A DNA stretch of 64,000 nucleotides. Source: Haemonchus contortus (lineage: Eukaryota; Nematoda; Chromadorea; Rhabditida; Trichostrongylidae). Positions within the stretch are counted from its first letter, which is position 1. Every line of letters begins with the position of its first letter. The DNA lies in the NCBI GenBank assembly GCA_000469685.2, contig LS997563.1, positions 9,946,940 through 10,010,939 on the forward strand, given 5' to 3'. The translations under genes were made by a program, and so were the position numbers. A model generated the notes under the pieces. It was given only the letters and a program-made list of their open reading frames with translations, was not told the origin of the DNA and made no database searches. Shown piece by piece: positions 13,701 to 25,700 of the stretch.

Positions 13701-14819
13701 ATCTCTGCGTGTAGTTTTGCTAGTCTTAAATAATATTAAAATAATCTGACTGCATAACCTCATATTCTTGAGCTATTTGCTGTCAAGCCCTAAGTAGTTT
13801 AACGATGTGAAATCAGTGTCATTACGTAAAAAAGCGGTAAAATCACTCAGTGGTCATGACATATTTTTACTTTATGTCAAATTTTAGCTTAAGCCGAATT
13901 CTTGATCGGTGAATTTCCTAATTATTTTAGAAAATGTGTGCTGGATATCTTGAGAGATTATTTGGAGTGCGAACTCGCTGACAAACGCGGTATCCATGGA
14001 GAAGTATATCTGGATAGAACACGTATAGGTGCTCTTTATCCTCAAGGTGTTCCTCATCAAGAAAACTACGTGGACTGTGGCCTTTACCTGTTGCAATTTG
14101 CTGAGGCTTTTCTTACGAAGCCCCCGCTCGGAAAAGTTCGTTTTTTTCTTTATTTCACATTACTACTTTATTTCCTTTTTAGTCTTTTTTCGAATGTCTA
14201 GTCATTCTCATCGTAACTGGTTTTTCAGATGTTGAGACAAGGTGCGCGGTGGAAGGAATGGTATCCCTGGTTCGATCATTCAATGTATTTTATGCGTGAC
14301 AAAATCAGTAGGCGATTACAGGGGCTATGTAATAAGAAGGTTAGTTTGTGCATTTGTCTTTCATAAGGTACTCGTATGAGCGCCACGTCTTCAAACCTAC
14401 GATTTCTTTTCATTTTATATAAGCGACTAATATTTGTATCTAGGCATGGCAACGGTTAGTAGCTTATGAGCATCAACAAGGACGAGGTGTTAATGTTGAA
14501 ACGTCAGCTGTGGCCATTGAAAGTGAGTTCTGCTTGATGTTTTTTCTTACTTTCATAATATCGAAAACTTCTAATCGGTTAGCTATTAATGCAATAAACA
14601 GTAACTTGGTCCAGAAGGAAAACGTAATAAAAAATATCCATTGTGTGATGATTGCTCGGTTGGAATATTCATTGTGACATTATTTCAGAGGCACGACGGC
14701 CGAGACGTCACAGTGAAACACGGCTTCATGAGCCACATCCGAGGGCTCGCAAAAGGACTCACTCCGAACCACCGAACATTAAAAAGTGTGCCCCACCTGC
14801 TCCAAGGATGGTTCCTTGA
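4718..14819 (+). CDS. ulp-2: SENP6/7-like (Ulp2-type) SUMO isopeptidase
   Basis: This is predicted to be a nuclear cysteine protease that trims SUMO chains from target proteins. The 21 exons are 4718-4762, 4824-4913, 5321-5410, 6740-6882, 6944-7058, 7128-7227, 9068-9202, 9264-9384, 9454-9520, 9585-9698, 9787-10062, 11631-11795, 11853-12021, 12200-12305, 12365-12479, 12586-12683, 12799-12951, 13931-14135, 14229-14339, 14444-14522 and 14689-14819. They sum to 2628 nt (875 aa plus stop). The C48-type catalytic domain starts near LNDNIIEFYLKYI. The visible triad is His649 (EMHWY), Asp691 (VVLDSLPD) and Cys750 (ENYVDCGLYLL), with Gln744 as oxyanion residue, so it should be active. Residues 1-250 are a conserved-looking N-terminal region I do not recognise. 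A Gln/Val/Pro-rich low-complexity part follows (exon 9787-10062), then a basic motif (EKRPRL) and the acidic VETIALDDDDE, which resembles a SUMO-interaction motif (inference). The tail is very basic (ARRPRRH). The symbol is by homology to C. elegans ulp-2. The start was chosen because the short first exon joins in phase; the exact 5' end is less sure. Confidence 0.9.
7567..8446 (-). mobile_element. Degenerate mariner element in a ulp-2 intron
   Basis: An 880-bp element has perfect 31-bp terminal inverted repeats, beginning TTAGGTTGGCAAATAAGTCC, and is flanked by TA on both sides (7565-7566 and 8447-8448). The minus strand carries broken mariner transposase pieces: a helix-turn-helix-like part (STVSKRLNRFI) near 8150, and a C-terminal part (FFES, RDGIS, YGKYFSEN) near 7650-7760 with in-frame stops. 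Transposition to TA and this C-terminal pattern are typical of mariners. The coding region is dead, but the perfect TIRs suggest modest age or recent mobilisation in trans (inference). Confidence 0.88.
10406..10647. mobile_element. Foldback MITE in a ulp-2 intron
   Basis: A 242-bp nearly complete inverted repeat. It opens GGCTGCTTCAGACTCCGCC and closes with the imperfect complement GGCGGATTCTGGAAGCAGCC. The inner arms also pair ('ctatccact', 'actgaatgttgatcgatacc') around a central CGGCCGC. No coding capacity. I could not define the target duplication. Internal words ('gatcgatacc') recur at 13260 and 56550, which suggests a family. Confidence 0.75.
13166..13367. mobile_element. Small inverted-repeat element in a ulp-2 intron
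   Basis: About 200 bp flanked by inverted copies of 'gggtgcttccanagttcaa' (left near 13168, right near 13350). Inner segments also pair ('ccacgttttgaca' with 'tgtcaacgtgtgg'). The centre holds a short 'ccga' run and the 'gatcgatacc' word shared with the 10406-10647 element. It is probably a non-autonomous foldback element; the ends are approximate. Confidence 0.5.
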
Positions 14820-16105
14820 AGTGCTGACCCTATGTTACTTTTATGATGTTGTGTCATTCTCGAATCGGGAACCGTCTGGTTATTTCATCTTCAGTGGTTC
14901 ATTAACATATAATTTATTACGTTTATTGTGTTGAATACTAATCTGCAAGAGTAAGGAAGAGTTCCTAAATGGCTATTGATAGGTGTTAAGAGGTTGTTCT
15001 GATATTCGTCGAATATTTTCCTATGTGAACCACATTTAATCGCATGCTAGACCGATAGCATCGGTCGTTCCACGTGTACTAGTTATATACATTGGTATTC
15101 ATCCATCATTTATAGTCGTCGTCTCGGATGAAGGCACATTTCCGCGAGATCGAGTTAAGGGCCCATTCATACTTTGCGACTTCGACAGTCGTCTTCCTCG
15201 ATTAGTTATAATGAATGACGATTATAGAAGAATGGGCGTGGTAAAATGAAGGTCAGCTTAGCTTGCTATAGCGAGGTGCTCATGACCACGAATGTTAAAG
15301 ATGCGTATCGATTGGTCCTAGACGAATGGCTGCGATGTTCTTTTCTCCCTTTCCCCAGCCTTTTTTGCCTTCTATGTCCCCTAGCACTGAACGATGGCAT
15401 CTTTTCGCTAATTTTTCGTCTTAGCTTAGCTTCTTAAGCCTAAACTGAATTCAAGTGGAAATGTGATTCACCTTTGAGGACGACTTTACATTATTGCATG
15501 ATACGGTTAATAATTCCTGTAATTCTATGAAAAACTTTCAAATGTGATTGAAATTGAGCAACATTTCTTCGTTATTCATACCTGGTTGTTAGTATGTAAA
15601 CAACATAGAATTTTTGGAAACAATATAGTGAGAATCCATCCTCTGCAATAGTTAAAAGTTACTGCTTTTAGTTACTTAATAGTCATTGATCCCAGAGATA
15701 TTTCCAGATTTCTTTCACACAAATGTTTGTTTTATTAGTAGGCGTAGGATGAAGGGTGCGTGTTCGTATTGCGGCCATGCACATTTGCACATTTTACCAT
15801 GAAATTGTCATCATTCGCATTCATAAACTTGCATGTTGTTGGATCTTCCTTTGGAAATGTTTTGTTGCTCTTTACATTTGAATTTTGTGTTTCTGTTCGC
15901 ATTGCTTGAACAAAGAATTATTTCATAGCTATTGCTTTATTGAATTAGTCAATCGTAAAAATTTTAAATGAGAAATGAAAACAAATGTAGAGGTGTATTT
16001 TTGTGGTATAGTGCCACGGTATCAAAAACATACTTGTGTATTAGAATATAAAGTTTTATATCAAGTTTAGATAGTTAAACTTCGAATTAGTCGGAAGCTG
16101 CCATC
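14820..16105. other. Intergenic region with one possible extra exon
   Basis: This separates the SUMO protease gene from the proteasome gene on the same strand. Only 15116-15249 looks protein-coding (described separately). The rest is AT-rich with no repeats I recognise. The spacing of about 1.3 kb is too wide to claim an operon. Confidence 0.4.
15116..15249 (+). CDS. Possible alternative last exon downstream of ulp-2
   Basis: After an acceptor-like 'atttatag', one frame is open to a TGA at 15249. It reads VVSDEGTFPRDRV, KGPFILCDFDSRLP and NDDYRRMGVVK, with a composition more like a real protein than the flanking AT-rich DNA. It needs an upstream exon ending one base into a codon. A donor inside the last ulp-2 exon (CAC A/GTGAAA, near 14723) would fit. 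It could instead belong to an unseen gene or be chance. The sequence does not settle this. Confidence 0.3.
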
Positions 16106-18402
16106 ATGAGTATTATGAGCTATAATGGAGGAACAATCCTCGCCATGGCGGGGAACGAGTAAGTCTTCCTTGTCTTTAATCCATCTTCTTAATTCACCTT
16201 CTTTCGTCGAAGCTATCAAAAAGTTTGGAAGTATTATTATTCGGTATATAAATGGGTGCTGAATGAGCTGTTGAACCAAAAAAGGACTCTAAGTAGTGTC
16301 CATATGCGACTGTCGATTAATCTCGGCATTAATCCTTCAGTTTTGAAGTTTGATTTTTGAGCAACAGCAACAGAAAGGGACTTGTAATCTTTTGTTTAGA
16401 GCAAAGAATTCAAATTTAGTTGGATATTGCGCTCTAAAAAGGAACCGTCTTAGATCCCCTTTATTTTGATTCGTTTGGAAAAACTGTTTGGGTCAAACGT
16501 AAACCGAAGAATTTGAGATGACAGGTACCCAAAAATGATGCATTTCGGGGACATTTTTCGAAATAAAATCAAGAAAATTGGAGTGTGTGCCTCAAAGTGA
16601 GTAAAATCAGAGAGCGATAAGTTTTTTTTCTTTGCAGGAAGTAAAGTTACATAGGAATTGCTGGTTTGAAAATATCCATTCGCAGTCCTATAGTATTTTA
16701 TGAAAGAGGAAATTTTCAGATGTGTCTGCATCGCCTCCGATTTAAGGATTGGAGAGCAAATGACAACAATAGCTGTTGATCAGAAAAAGGTGATCTTTAA
16801 TAAACACTTTCTTTGCCTTTGCAGCAATGGTTTTTTGGTTTCTTCTGTTGAATTTGGATAGATTCTATATAACGTCTCTGCGAATGATCAGTTCGGTCAA
16901 AGATACCCCGTTGTGGGGAGATTGACAACAATAATATGTTATTTTCAATTTCTGAGGTTTCAGGTTCACAAAATTGCGGATAAGGTTTATTTGGGACTAG
17001 CTGGATTTAACTCAGATGCAGTTACTGTGTTGGAAAAAGTCACATTCCGGAAGACCCTATACGAGCTACGGGAAAACCGTAAAATCAAACCGGCGGTTCG
17101 TAATTTTCCACCATTGCTCGGTTTTTAACTTCACTGTTGTGCTTGTTTTTGAGCTTTATATATGTTCATAGATTTTTTCTTTTTTTTTTTCAAGAGTCCT
17201 GTATCAGGTACTCGCGACAATGATCTCTAATTTGGCCTACCAACACCGCTTCGGCTCATTCTTCACAGAACCGTTGGTAGCCGGACTTGATCCTGATACA
17301 AATAAGCCTTACATATGCGGGATGGACACGATCGGCTGCATTGCAGCTCCTAAAGACTTTGTTGCTGTAGGAACAGGACAGGAGTATTTACTGGGCGTGT
17401 GCGAAAGTAAGTGGATGAAATTCTTTTCTGTATCTTTTCCTCTCAGTGGATGAAATTTATTTCCGTTCTTTTCCTACTGCTTTCTTTTGGGAATTCTTTT
17501 GAAGGAGTTTGGTTTACATGACTCTGTTTCAACAATCATGCTACACAGGCCTATTGCTTTTTTAGTGTTCTGGAAAGAAAATATGAGTCCAGAAGAATTG
17601 TTCGAGGCTACTGCGCAATCGATGCTGGCTTGCTTAGAAAGAGATGCCGCTTCAGGATGGGGAGTGGTCATATACACGATTACCAAGGACAAAGTATGTT
17701 TTTCTTACTTGAATTTATTTTTTCTGTCCTATCTCGTTTTTATTCGATTTGTTTTGTTTCTGTTGATTAGCCATTAGCAGCGCACTTTTATATTAGAAGT
17801 ATAAAAAAACTTGATGATTTTCTGTTTGAAACAGTCACTTTACTCAGCAATACCGTTTTCTAAGAGAACTCTGAGCTACCATTTTTGTTAAAATGCTGAA
17901 AAACCAATCAATAGCCATTATCCGTAAATTCTTCGCCCATTCTTTGCCTGATAGCCTCTGTCTCTTTGAGTATAAGTATGTTTGGGATTTCGTTTTGAAT
18001 TAAAGTGAAATGCGCTGAGGATTACAGGTTCACGGCTCCTCCCGTGTACCAACTCACGAAAAATACTAAAGTTTTTCTTTTGAATTCGATGAATAACTAC
18101 TTTTTGTTTAGGTTGTCACTGCAAATTTTCTGAACGAATCTTAGGTTCAAACCTCAGCCGTTGCACTTTGATTAGACATTTTTAATGCAGAATTGGAACG
18201 CTCGAGCCTTTTCTCCCACGCCAATTTTTCTTTCTTCTGACGAGCAGACTCTATTCTTGTTTTCTTCTTCTTTTTTCTATTTTTAGTGATGTCTTTGCTC
18301 AGCAACGTGTTTTTTCCTCTATTTTTTGTGAATTTTGTCTTTCTTAAATACTGGGTGTGCTTTTAGGTCAATATAAGTACGTTGAAAGGAAGAATGGATT
18401 GA
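16106..18402 (+). CDS. pbs-3: Proteasome subunit beta type 3
   Basis: A structural, non-catalytic beta subunit of the 20S proteasome core. Exons are 16106-16158, 16720-16789, 16964-17095, 17208-17406, 17566-17693 and 18367-18402, totalling 618 nt (205 aa plus stop). That is the usual length of this subunit. The start MSIMSYNGGTILAMAGNE is the diagnostic beta-3 N-terminus, without the propeptide and catalytic threonine of active beta subunits. Other family blocks are KVYLGLAGFNSD, FTEPLVAGLDP, MDTIGCIAAPKDFV and RDAASGWGVVIYTITKDK. The short last exon gives VNISTLKGRMD, the expected C-terminus. Residues around the second and third exons are somewhat diverged from the family but lie in frame. 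No operon partner is evident. Confidence 0.95.
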
Positions 18403-19725
18403 AATGTCGCCACGATCATTTACCTCGCACTACAATACAATGTTCGCAATTGTGTATTACCTTTAAAGACGATTTCATTGTAGGCAGACCGACGGTTCTC
18501 TCATTTGCTGGGTGGTAATAATTTGTACTTATTGGATGTCAAATTAATTTCACTCTCGTATGATTTTTATTTATGTGTTTTCAAAAGCTATAAATCTTTG
18601 TTGCATCAAAGAGTCTTTAATTTGCGGGCATTTTATTGCCTGGCGTACCCTACTGGACTCACGCCAATTCCGGATACTTGCTTCGGGAACTTTTGTCCAA
18701 GTTTCACGTAGCCTCCTTGACAGCCCGATTTAGAACGAAGAAATTCGCATTTGAAAGTTCCTCGCTTCTCACTTCTCTTTCATTCTTTGCTTCTTTTTTC
18801 CCTTTTTTACCTACTATACATGTCTCAATATGCAATTGCCAAGTTGCAATTGTTGTTGAAACACTGTTTGCTGAAATCTAGCTCGCCTCGCAAACTGTCT
18901 TTGGTGGGTATTCAGGATATTCCTTCATTGAATCTCCTTTAACTTCATGAAGTGAATTGGATACCTTTTCCTTCATAGTCTTTTGAAAGCTGTTCTTGGA
19001 GCACTTCGCTTTTCGTTCCGACGAAGTCATATTTTTAATACAGACAGCTGCCTCTCTTAACATTTTTCTCCCTAATCCGTTTCCGATCCGATCACCCGCC
19101 CTCTGCTTTCCCAGCCCTTCGTGGCCATCAAGTATGATGTTCAGCCACGTTTTCGGCTATGCTTGATCTTTAGCTTCTCAACGAAGCTGCACTCGAAACT
19201 TTTTCTCGAACTTGTCATCGACGATGACAACTGCCCTGCGTTCGATCTCCATTCTTAATACTCCATCGATCTCCATTCTTAATATTCCAATTTTTATTCT
19301 TATTTTTAGTATTCTCCCATTTTGAATGTAGAATAGAACCAGGTCAAAAGTAGATACCAAGCTTCACACAATGCAAGGAAAAAGACAATTATCCATCATA
19401 AACTAACATATAGATGAGGATCGTCCTAAACGTATGCATGGCATAACAATTTTAGCGTTTAGGCTTAATTAATTCAAAAACTATGAACTGTTTTACGAAG
19501 TTGTTTGTGAATAATACCTAGTTATACCGCAGAGCTATTAAGCTGAACAAGTTTTCTTGCGAATTCTTTTTGAAAGATTATTGAACAAGTTTTTCGGTCA
19601 CTGTAAGATACATGCATTTAGAGGGCAGTTTTAGTGAGCCTCGATAGCAAACCATGATACAAGTTGAACAATATGAATTCAATATCAAAACATTAATTAA
19701 TCGTGCAGAGATTCTAACATTTCTT
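18403..19725. other. Convergent intergenic region between pbs-3 and knl-2
   Basis: The two flanking genes point toward each other, so this holds both 3' untranslated regions. The sequence is AT-rich with pyrimidine tracts. A short direct repeat 'cgatctccattcttaatat/ctcc' occurs at about 19233-19290. I see no coding exon or transposon. Confidence 0.4.
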
Positions 19726-22700
19726 TTAATCATTTCGAAAAACTTCGAAATCTCCACTATCGTCGAAGTGATTCTCGTCCAGCTCTAATTCCATGTCTGA
19801 ATTTTCATCCAATTCCTCAATTCTCTTTCGCGTCGCCTTCCTCGTCATTTTTGCGACATCTTCGAGATCTTCGTGTAAGCTCGCAAACGTATTCATCTTA
19901 AGATACGAAACTTCTTGTAATTATCAGAATAAAATGACTTGTAAGACGTGAGAAAGCAAGCGAACCCTATCCCCTCATTTGCTACAAAACTTCGATTCAA
20001 TTTCAAGCTGTAAAAAGGTAGGCTTGAACAGGCAGGTTGATTGAGCTGTAGTCTTGAATCTATATTAGCTCTGGTGGACCATTCCAGCGACGGTCCTACT
20101 TATCTCATTGGTGCTTTCTGATTTTATTAAACATTTTTCACCTTATTTGTGCCCGGATAATCTCGAAACGTATCAGTACGAGTCGTATTTCGTGTGTGGT
20201 TCATTCGAGAAACGTCATTGCCATAGCGGCTTTTATGCATGATATGATGAAGATATCGATCCTGACGTTCACTGCAAATAAAAAACCATGTCATTTGAAC
20301 GTGCGGTTTCCTTTTTCTAAGACACACCGTTGAGCAGAATTGGTTGGTGTAGCCATTAGAACGCAACTGCTTCTTCGTCTTATTGGAGTGTCATCGTCGA
20401 TAGGTTCAGGGAAAAATTGACCGCGTTTAGGACCCTCAAATGACCAGATAAATCGCAGGCAGATTACATCAAATTATTCAAAAGTAGCTGTAACCTTTCT
20501 TTGAACAGCCACATCTACGGGAGTCCGTAGAACCTCTAGTAGCGAGTCGTCAGCGCCGAATTCGGTCACGTTTGGTATGCTCTGTAAGCACGAACTTGTT
20601 AGCTAGTTCGCACCAATAATAATTATGGCCTTCGGGAACCAAAATCGTACCTCACTTAGACTAACGTTATTCTGCCTGAAGAAGTCGTCGCCCTGTTCTC
20701 CAGCTCCCATCATGAATTTTCTAAGTAACGATTCAGAACATTACCACGATATTCATAATTTTCACACAGTAGAAATACCTCGTATACTCATTCGTCTGAT
20801 GCTGATGTGCAATCGTCCCCGTTCGTGCTGTTATTATCTCTGAGGTGATTGGAGGAGGTTCACCTTTATCGGAAGGTGGTTCCCACTTCAGACGTTTGAT
20901 AGCGGCCTAGAAAAGCTCCGTTGGCGGGTTACCTTTGTCATTTTGAATACTCTTTGGGCAATAAAACATAATAAATGTAATTACTAGCATAAAATTACTG
21001 TCCTATTGTTGTCTTAAATGGAAGGAAAACTCAGAAAATAATTTAGATCAAACCTGTTTACATGATTCCGGACTACGATCGTTTCCTAAAGAACGTGCTA
21101 CCTTTTCCCAGTCATCATCAGTAACTACTCGAATCGCAGCTAGAGTCAACTGAATAATTCCTATCGTTAAAGTGTAGACTTGTGATGAAACACTGTAGTA
21201 ATACCTTCAATCTGTGCAATTCTACTTTGCTCCATCCTTTTTCTTTTTTCTCTTCTTTCTTTCTTTGCTGAGGCTGTTCCTTTCGTTTTCTTATCGACTC
21301 ATCTAATTCGTCACCACTCATTTCATCCTTGAGCAATTGGAAATGGTAATTTTTGGTCGGGGGCTGGTGACTACGTTGAATAAAGAGGTGCTTATTGGAT
21401 GCATGCATGGAACCTGCGTTTTTACGCACATATCTGTTTGTAAGAACCTTTTGAAGAAAAGGGGGCTTGTGACAATTCCTCGTAAACGATGTTGACGCAG
21501 ATATGTGCGAAAAAGAAGGGTGCTGCGAATGCGCTCATTCCTTCTAAGGCAAACTCACATCGAGAGAAGAGATTTCGGATGAAGAAGTTTTCGCTTGTAT
21601 CTTTCGAGCAGGTTGCTTTTTTCTTTTCCGAACTGAAATCAAAAGATCATGATGGCTTATATATCTTCACTGTATCACTATCAACCGATGCTTTAACTAG
21701 CTCTTTTGAAAAAACAAACAGCTAACCTGGTTCACACCAGCTATCGTCATCGATATCATCTGAACCGGAGGAGATCTGCTCATTTTCCCTATCCCACTCT
21801 TCTTGAAAACGTTTTCTTTCCAACCGCTTCTCCTCGAAATATCGTCTTTCCTCATCATCTCGAAAAGCCGTTCGCTTGTTGTACTTGGGGTAGTCTTCAA
21901 TTAAGTTGAAAACAACTGGTAATGCAAATTTAATCTAAAATCACAGATAAACTCACTCTTCATGACGTTTTGTTTACTCTTCATAACGTTTTGTTTTTCT
22001 CGCAGATTTATTTCTTCTCGCTCCTCTCTATCATCATAGTAGTGTCGTTGGCTACGTGCTGCCAATTTCTTTTCTAATTTACTTTTCCTCAACCAAATCT
22101 CTTCTTTCTCGGTGATGCGCTTTTCGAGCATCAACAATTTCTCTTGCATCTTACGGATATTTCTTGCTTCTTCCAGCAACAAAAGACGGTCCTTTCTGAG
22201 CTCTTTTTCGATTTCGTGGTCATCCAATCCAACCTAACATCAAGTAATTATTTCTTTGCTGCATGTAGATATATAGGGTATTGATTGAAGAGTTCCTACC
22301 TTCTTAGATCTAATAGCACGTTTTCTTTTGGGTATATCTTCGTCAGATGAAAATGGTTCACGATATCTCTTTTCGTTTCTTCTTTCACTGTCCGAACTGT
22401 CGCTATATTCCACCTAATGTTCCAAGCAGATGAAAATGGAAGAATAGATACAAACGTGGCAAAAAGACCTGAAGACATACCAAAGTTCCCCGCCTGGGAG
22501 CTTTCTTAAGCCTACGATTAACAGCAAGCTGGGGCTTACGGTATTTTTCGACTTGTCTTGATGTAGCTGAGAGTGGAACACCATAGTAATCGGAAAGAGC
22601 CATCTGAAAAAGCTCTAAAAAAACAAGAATTTTTTTTGCAAACTCTTGGATTCGAACCGTTATATTCGCTCCTCTAGGGTGCTTTGTAGATGTCATTATA

Positions 22701-25700
22701 TCTTCGACCCCAATTATATTGCCAGCTCCATCATAGCGCACCCGTTGTCCTGCCCATTCTGCAAGTGGTGGACGAATGCACCGTCCGCTTCGGGACCGGC
22801 GGACAGCTTAACTTGTAGACTTTATTTACATATAAGTTATCGCATTCAATCCTCGAAAGGAATGAAACCTGGAATGGGCGCCTGACTTGAGCTGGGAACT
22901 AGATCCCTGTTAACACTCTTGCTGCTAGATTTCCTGATAGACACTGCAAAATAAGGATAATTTATAGTACTTAAAAAGAGATCGAAAGATAAGGGAATGG
23001 ACAAGGTGTTATCGAGGAATCGGAATAATATCGAGGAATAAATGCTTCAAAGGATATAAAATGCTTATTGTATTAGAGAATCGCAGGGTGTGAAGAATGA
23101 AAACATAGGGATGAAAAACCATGGTTCGAGCTTAAATTCAATCAGTTGCAGTTCTAGGTTCACTGGAATGAACAAGCTTACCATCAACCGGTGACCTGTT
23201 GTGTGCGGAGACCTTCGCTAGCGGTCTATTCGAATCAGCTACCTGAACAGAGTGCTTCTTGAACTTCCGAGAATGATCATCAGAAAGGTACTTACGCGAT
23301 GAGAGAAATGGAAGTTTTCAACTTCATCGTCATCATCCTCGAAAAGTTGATGTCCGGGTGCCTCCTTCCGACGGTCTTTGCTTGTTTCAATCATATTTTG
23401 GCTAGCTTCCAGGTGTCCGAAAATGCTGCTGAAAAGCATGGCCCCATGAAAGCAAATTCTCATACTCAACCACCGAAGAGGAATCTCACTCATATAGTTC
23501 CGTTATCCGGGTTCTCCAGTCGGGGGGAAAACCCGATAAGAACATTCCAACAAACTCTTTTGGAAAACCTGAAAAAGAAATGCCTAAAAAACGTGGTCCG
23601 GAATTTTCAAGCATTTACGAACCTGCAGAAGCGCAATCCATAGTATCAATATCACCTACGAGACGATATCTTGTAGAATTTGTGTATAGAATACGCGCAT
23701 TCGCAACCCGAACAATAACAGACGTCTGCCACTTATTGGGATGACTTCTTGAACAGTCAAGGTTGAAATATGAACATAACCTTAATGGAAACTACGTCTG
23801 CAGTAATAGGCTATAAACTTACTCTCTTGTCCCAAGAATAACGAATTTTGGAAAACCGAGAGGCGGACCACTATAAAGTGGAGCGAATCGAATGGACCAT
23901 TGGCTCAGTTCCACTGCATCATCACTCTTTTCTGCAAAAGTTTAAAATAAACCATTACTCTCATTAGCCAATAAGGGAGCATTCAATGAAATTGAAACTT
24001 CAAAACCTTTTAGTGGAAGAGGCTTTTCAACTCTAGGCGGTACTTGGACAAGCGCAAGTTCTGGGTGGTTCTCTTCTGTGTGCGCATTTCTAAAACCCAG
24101 TGCTCTTGATGAAAGCGGTATAGCTAGGAACAGTGAAGCTCACCCCTCTGTAGCCTCGTTTATTTGTGGACTTTTTGTGGAGGTGGGCTCCTCAAACAGC
24201 GGCTGAAAATTTCAGGATTAAAGTTTGACTAGATTAGGAATAGCAAACATACTCCGGGTGACACATCGATCGATTGTGATTGTGAGTTTATAGGCGCTGG
24301 CGATTGTTTATCAATCTGAATAATACATATCAGTGTTCCTACACTCTTTACTTGTAGGACTACAATTCCTCTTCTTTTCATTATGCTCCAACTTATTTAC
24401 CTTGGAAGGATCTTCATTTTGGCGAGGTAGGAAAGAAATCGATGAATCCGACGAAATTGCTGAGTTCTGAAAATCTGACACTCGTTTCACCAGCTCTTCC
24501 ATTTCCATACCCTGACTTTCTTTCCACCTTTAGCGATCATCGAAACGATACACTTACCGTCAATTCATTCGACCCATTGACAAGTGATTTATTTTCGTGT
24601 TTTTCGAGCGAAGCAGTCGAACTCGAACGTGTATCGGAAGCATCCGCGCAAAAATGCTCTTCCCCACGGTCAGTCTAAAACAGAACTTCATCTTGTACCA
24701 TACCTAGTTCATTGTGTAGTAATTCAGAAGATCGGCTAACACTCTCAAAGATGACTATCACCTGTGCTTCTCTTGTATTATTAATAGTGCTGCTCTTCGT
24801 TATTTCGTGTTCACTTTCTTCGTAAATGGTGGGAGGAAGTGTGGTGGACGCAGCAAAGGAGGTACGCCGTTCTCCTTGCCCTGGAGTCTCCTGAATGGTG
24901 TGATTAAATGACACTTGCGCCTTATATGTCTTGCCTGCCTCCCTCATGTATTTCGTCATTAGCTTCACCTGTAACTTATTTTGTCCTCGCACAGTGTTGA
25001 GGGAGCGACGTCGTGCAAGCATGCTGAAGTGATGTGATGCATTCAACGGATTTGTCGTTTTCCTGAAACAATTAAAATTTTCCCATGATGTGGTAAAGAA
25101 TGAGATTAATGTGCACCCTTACACAACGTCAAAATACTGCTTGAGAATATCCCTCCAGTTCTCAGGAAAACCGTATTCAAAAGCAGTGACAAGACCGAAA
25201 GGATATCCTGGAACAAAACACCCAATAGGCTGGGACGTCAAATACACAGTTAGTGATACATGAGAAACATCTCAACCGTAAATATCATATATTTATAGTA
25301 CACTGACTGCAAATCAATAAATACAAAAACAATACGCATTCATGCTAATACCAACCATATTGAAAAGCCAATTCTTTGTCAATAGAGCCTCGAAGTTCGT
25401 ATATAGTTCCGGTACATGACTCCAACAGCGATGAAGATATCCTTCTCTGAATACTGATATTGATTAAATAATTGAAATAACAATGCACTGAAATCATACA
25501 CTGATCAAGCTGTTTATATTCTGGATTGACAAAAATCTTGAAAAATTACGGTGGCAAACATGATAGCTTGCTTACTAACCATTCCTTTCTATGCATACAA
25601 TTTGAAAAAGTGTAGAAGTGATGATACAAATGGATGTGGATCTAAGATTGCATAATTAATGACGACCTATCTTTTTCGAGGGATCCTACTAATCACTCCA

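Noticed and set aside
20944..20962. Small exon (SIQNDK) between the two halves of the knl-2 Myb domain
   Set aside because: Direct joining of SCKQ to AAIKRLKW restores the normal SANT domain spacing, and inserting this piece breaks phase.
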